Made by a program: the position numbers and the translations under genes
DNA from: Chthoniobacteraceae bacterium
GTDB taxonomy: Bacteria > Verrucomicrobiota > Verrucomicrobiia > Chthoniobacterales > Chthoniobacteraceae
Reading direction: 5' to 3'
Length of the DNA: 64,000 nt
Assembly (NCBI GenBank): GCA_028293625.1
Contig: JAQGOL010000037.1
Span: 1-64,000 of the forward strand
Notes under the pieces: model-generated
The model's database searches: none
What the model was told of the DNA's origin: nothing
Seen by the model: the letters and a program-made list of their open reading frames with translations, nothing else
In this document: piece by piece, positions 62,991-64,000 of the stretch
Numbering within the stretch: the first letter of the stretch is position 1
Layout: each line of letters begins with the position of its first letter

Positions 62991-63875
62991 ATGGCTCTGC
63001 CTCCCACCTACCTCGCCGACCGCGCAAAATGCGTCGATAAAGCACTCGACCAGTTTCTACCGCGTGCCACCGTCAAGCCTGTCACCATTCACAAGGCGAT
63101 GCGCTACAGCCTTTTTGCGGGAGGCAAGCGGCTTCGCCCCATTCTGGCGCTTGCCGCAGCCGAGGCGTGCGGCGGTTCCATCGAAAAAGCGCTTCCGGCG
63201 GCTTGTGCCGTGGAATGCATTCACACCTACTCGCTTGTTCACGATGATCTGCCATGCATGGATGACGACGATCTTCGCCGTGGACGCCCGACAAGCCACA
63301 AGGTTTTCGGGGATGGGATCGCAGTGCTTGCGGGAGACGCGCTTTTAACCATTGCGTTTGAGATTCTTGCCCAAGCCGAGGCCACTCCCCGTTATAAGAC
63401 CGCCGCGCTCATTCGAGAACTGGCGGACGCCTCCGGAAGCCGCTGGCTGATCGCCGGGCAGGTGCTTGACCTTGAGAGCGAAGGCAAACCAATCACACGC
63501 GAGCAACTCAAATTCATTCACCGCGCTAAAACGGCGGCCCTTTTGACCAGCTCAATTCGGCTCGGAGCCATGAGCGCCAATGCCACCGAAGCGCGTTTAA
63601 AAAACCTTACCGATTTCGGGCAGGCGCTCGGCCTTGCCTTCCAGATCATCGACGACATCCTCGATGTGACTCAAACCACGGAAAAACTCGGCAAGACCGC
63701 GGGCAAGGACGTGCAGGCGGTCAAGGCGACTTATCCGGCGATATTCGGGCTTGAACCATCGCGCAAGGAGGCGCACCGGCTCACAAACGCCGCGATGGCG
63801 GCGCTGGCGCCTTTTGGAGAAAAAGGAGCAGCCCTCCATTCCCTGGCCGATCATCTCCTGGCCCGCGAGTATTAA
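62991..63875 (+). CDS. ispA: polyprenyl diphosphate synthase, FPP/GGPP type (294 aa)
   Basis: Short-chain trans-prenyltransferase: MRYSLFAGGKRLRPILALAA, first Asp-rich motif YSLVHDDLPCMDDDDLRRGR with the insertion typical of bacterial FPP synthases, GDALLTIAFEILAQAEATPR, GQVLDLESEGKPITREQLKF, and second Asp-rich motif LAFQIIDDILDVTQTTEKLG. It makes farnesyl (or geranylgeranyl) diphosphate for quinones, undecaprenol and carotenoids or hopanoids. The chain length (C15 or C20) is not certain. Confidence 0.93.
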   Translation: MALPPTYLADRAKCVDKALDQFLPRATVKPVTIHKAMRYSLFAGGKRLRPILALAAAEACGGSIEKALPAACAVECIHTYSLVHDDLPCMDDDDLRRGRPTSHKVFGDGIAVLAGDALLTIAFEILAQAEATPRYKTAALIRELADASGSRWLIAGQVLDLESEGKPITREQLKFIHRAKTAALLTSSIRLGAMSANATEARLKNLTDFGQALGLAFQIIDDILDVTQTTEKLGKTAGKDVQAVKATYPAIFGLEPSRKEAHRLTNAAMAALAPFGEKGAALHSLADHLLAREY

Positions 63876-64000
63876 CTCGCCTTGACGACGGCCTCCGGCT
63901 CGGAAAATTGTCCTATTATTAGTTTTACTTAACGAGCGCCCCGAATCTACCGTCTCCAACAGCGGCGCCCCTTTTTCTTCCGCTGAGTTTTTGGACCGTC

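Noticed and set aside
63876-64000. Right end of the window
   Set aside because: Only 125 bases after ispA, with no start codon context or motif that supports another gene.

Overview
The window looks like a chromosome segment of a Gram-negative member of the Verrucomicrobiota (Chthoniobacter/Udaeobacter-like soil lineages are plausible, but this is inference). Pointers are lipid A and heptose transferases, an OprB porin, a Bat (aerotolerance) operon, an ECF sigma/FecR-LamG pair of the Planctomycetes-Verrucomicrobia type, a free UBact-20S proteasome gene set, and an mcsA-mcsB-clpC operon. No rRNA, CRISPR array or intact prophage is visible.

Layout. (1) 1-5.4 kb is accessory DNA: the N-terminus of an IS1182-like transposase cut by the window edge, small orphan genes, an excisionase-like gene, a free-standing HsdR-N-like nuclease, a badly decayed tyrosine integrase, another decayed ORF with an in-frame stop, and a tRNA-Arg(CCT) whose 3' end faces this debris. 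This is consistent with an old integrative element at that tRNA. (2) 5.4-14.4 kb: an ECF sigma/FecR-LamG pair and a complete fructose PTS operon (fruA, EIIA-HPr-EI fusion, fruK) followed by an OprB porin. (3) 14.6-18.3 kb: a peptide-binding lipoprotein and a fused lipid A acyltransferase-heptosyltransferase. (4) 18.3-27.3 kb: a tightly overlapping moxR-DUF58-bat operon. (5) 27.3-30.7 kb, minus strand: UBact, proteasome beta, proteasome alpha, cell-wall amidase and a peptidoglycan-binding protein. (6) 30.8-37 kb: LysM and GYF-2 proteins, SecG with a very long Pro/Ala/Glu/Lys repeat tail, an HPP membrane protein, an SH3 protein and orphans. (7) 37.2-40 kb: Fur/PerR-type regulator plus katG, with a near-perfect 26-bp palindrome as likely operator. 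(8) 40-54.8 kb: a 112-bp inverted-repeat element, tRNA-Leu(CAA), floA/nfeD, an RsbU/RsbW-like pair, Nudix, DnaQ-like exonuclease, a carotenoid-type desaturase, panD, GT2, thiH-thiS and a secreted trypsin-like protease. (9) 55-64 kb: mcsA-mcsB-clpC, ilvE-like, LolD-like ATPase, GNAT, a Tat-exported TIM-barrel protein, S4 RNA-binding protein and a polyprenyl synthase.

The most interesting system is proteolytic. Within 30 kb there are two tag-directed degradation systems: UBact (a Pup-like modifier ending in Gly-Glu) with its 20S proteasome, and the phosphoarginine route (McsA/McsB to ClpC), whose key residues are all readable. The UBact ligase and the proteasomal ATPase are not in the window, so the UBact locus is split or reduced. 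Both families are already described; their coexistence and the linkage of UBact-proteasome genes to cell-wall genes are what deserve attention.
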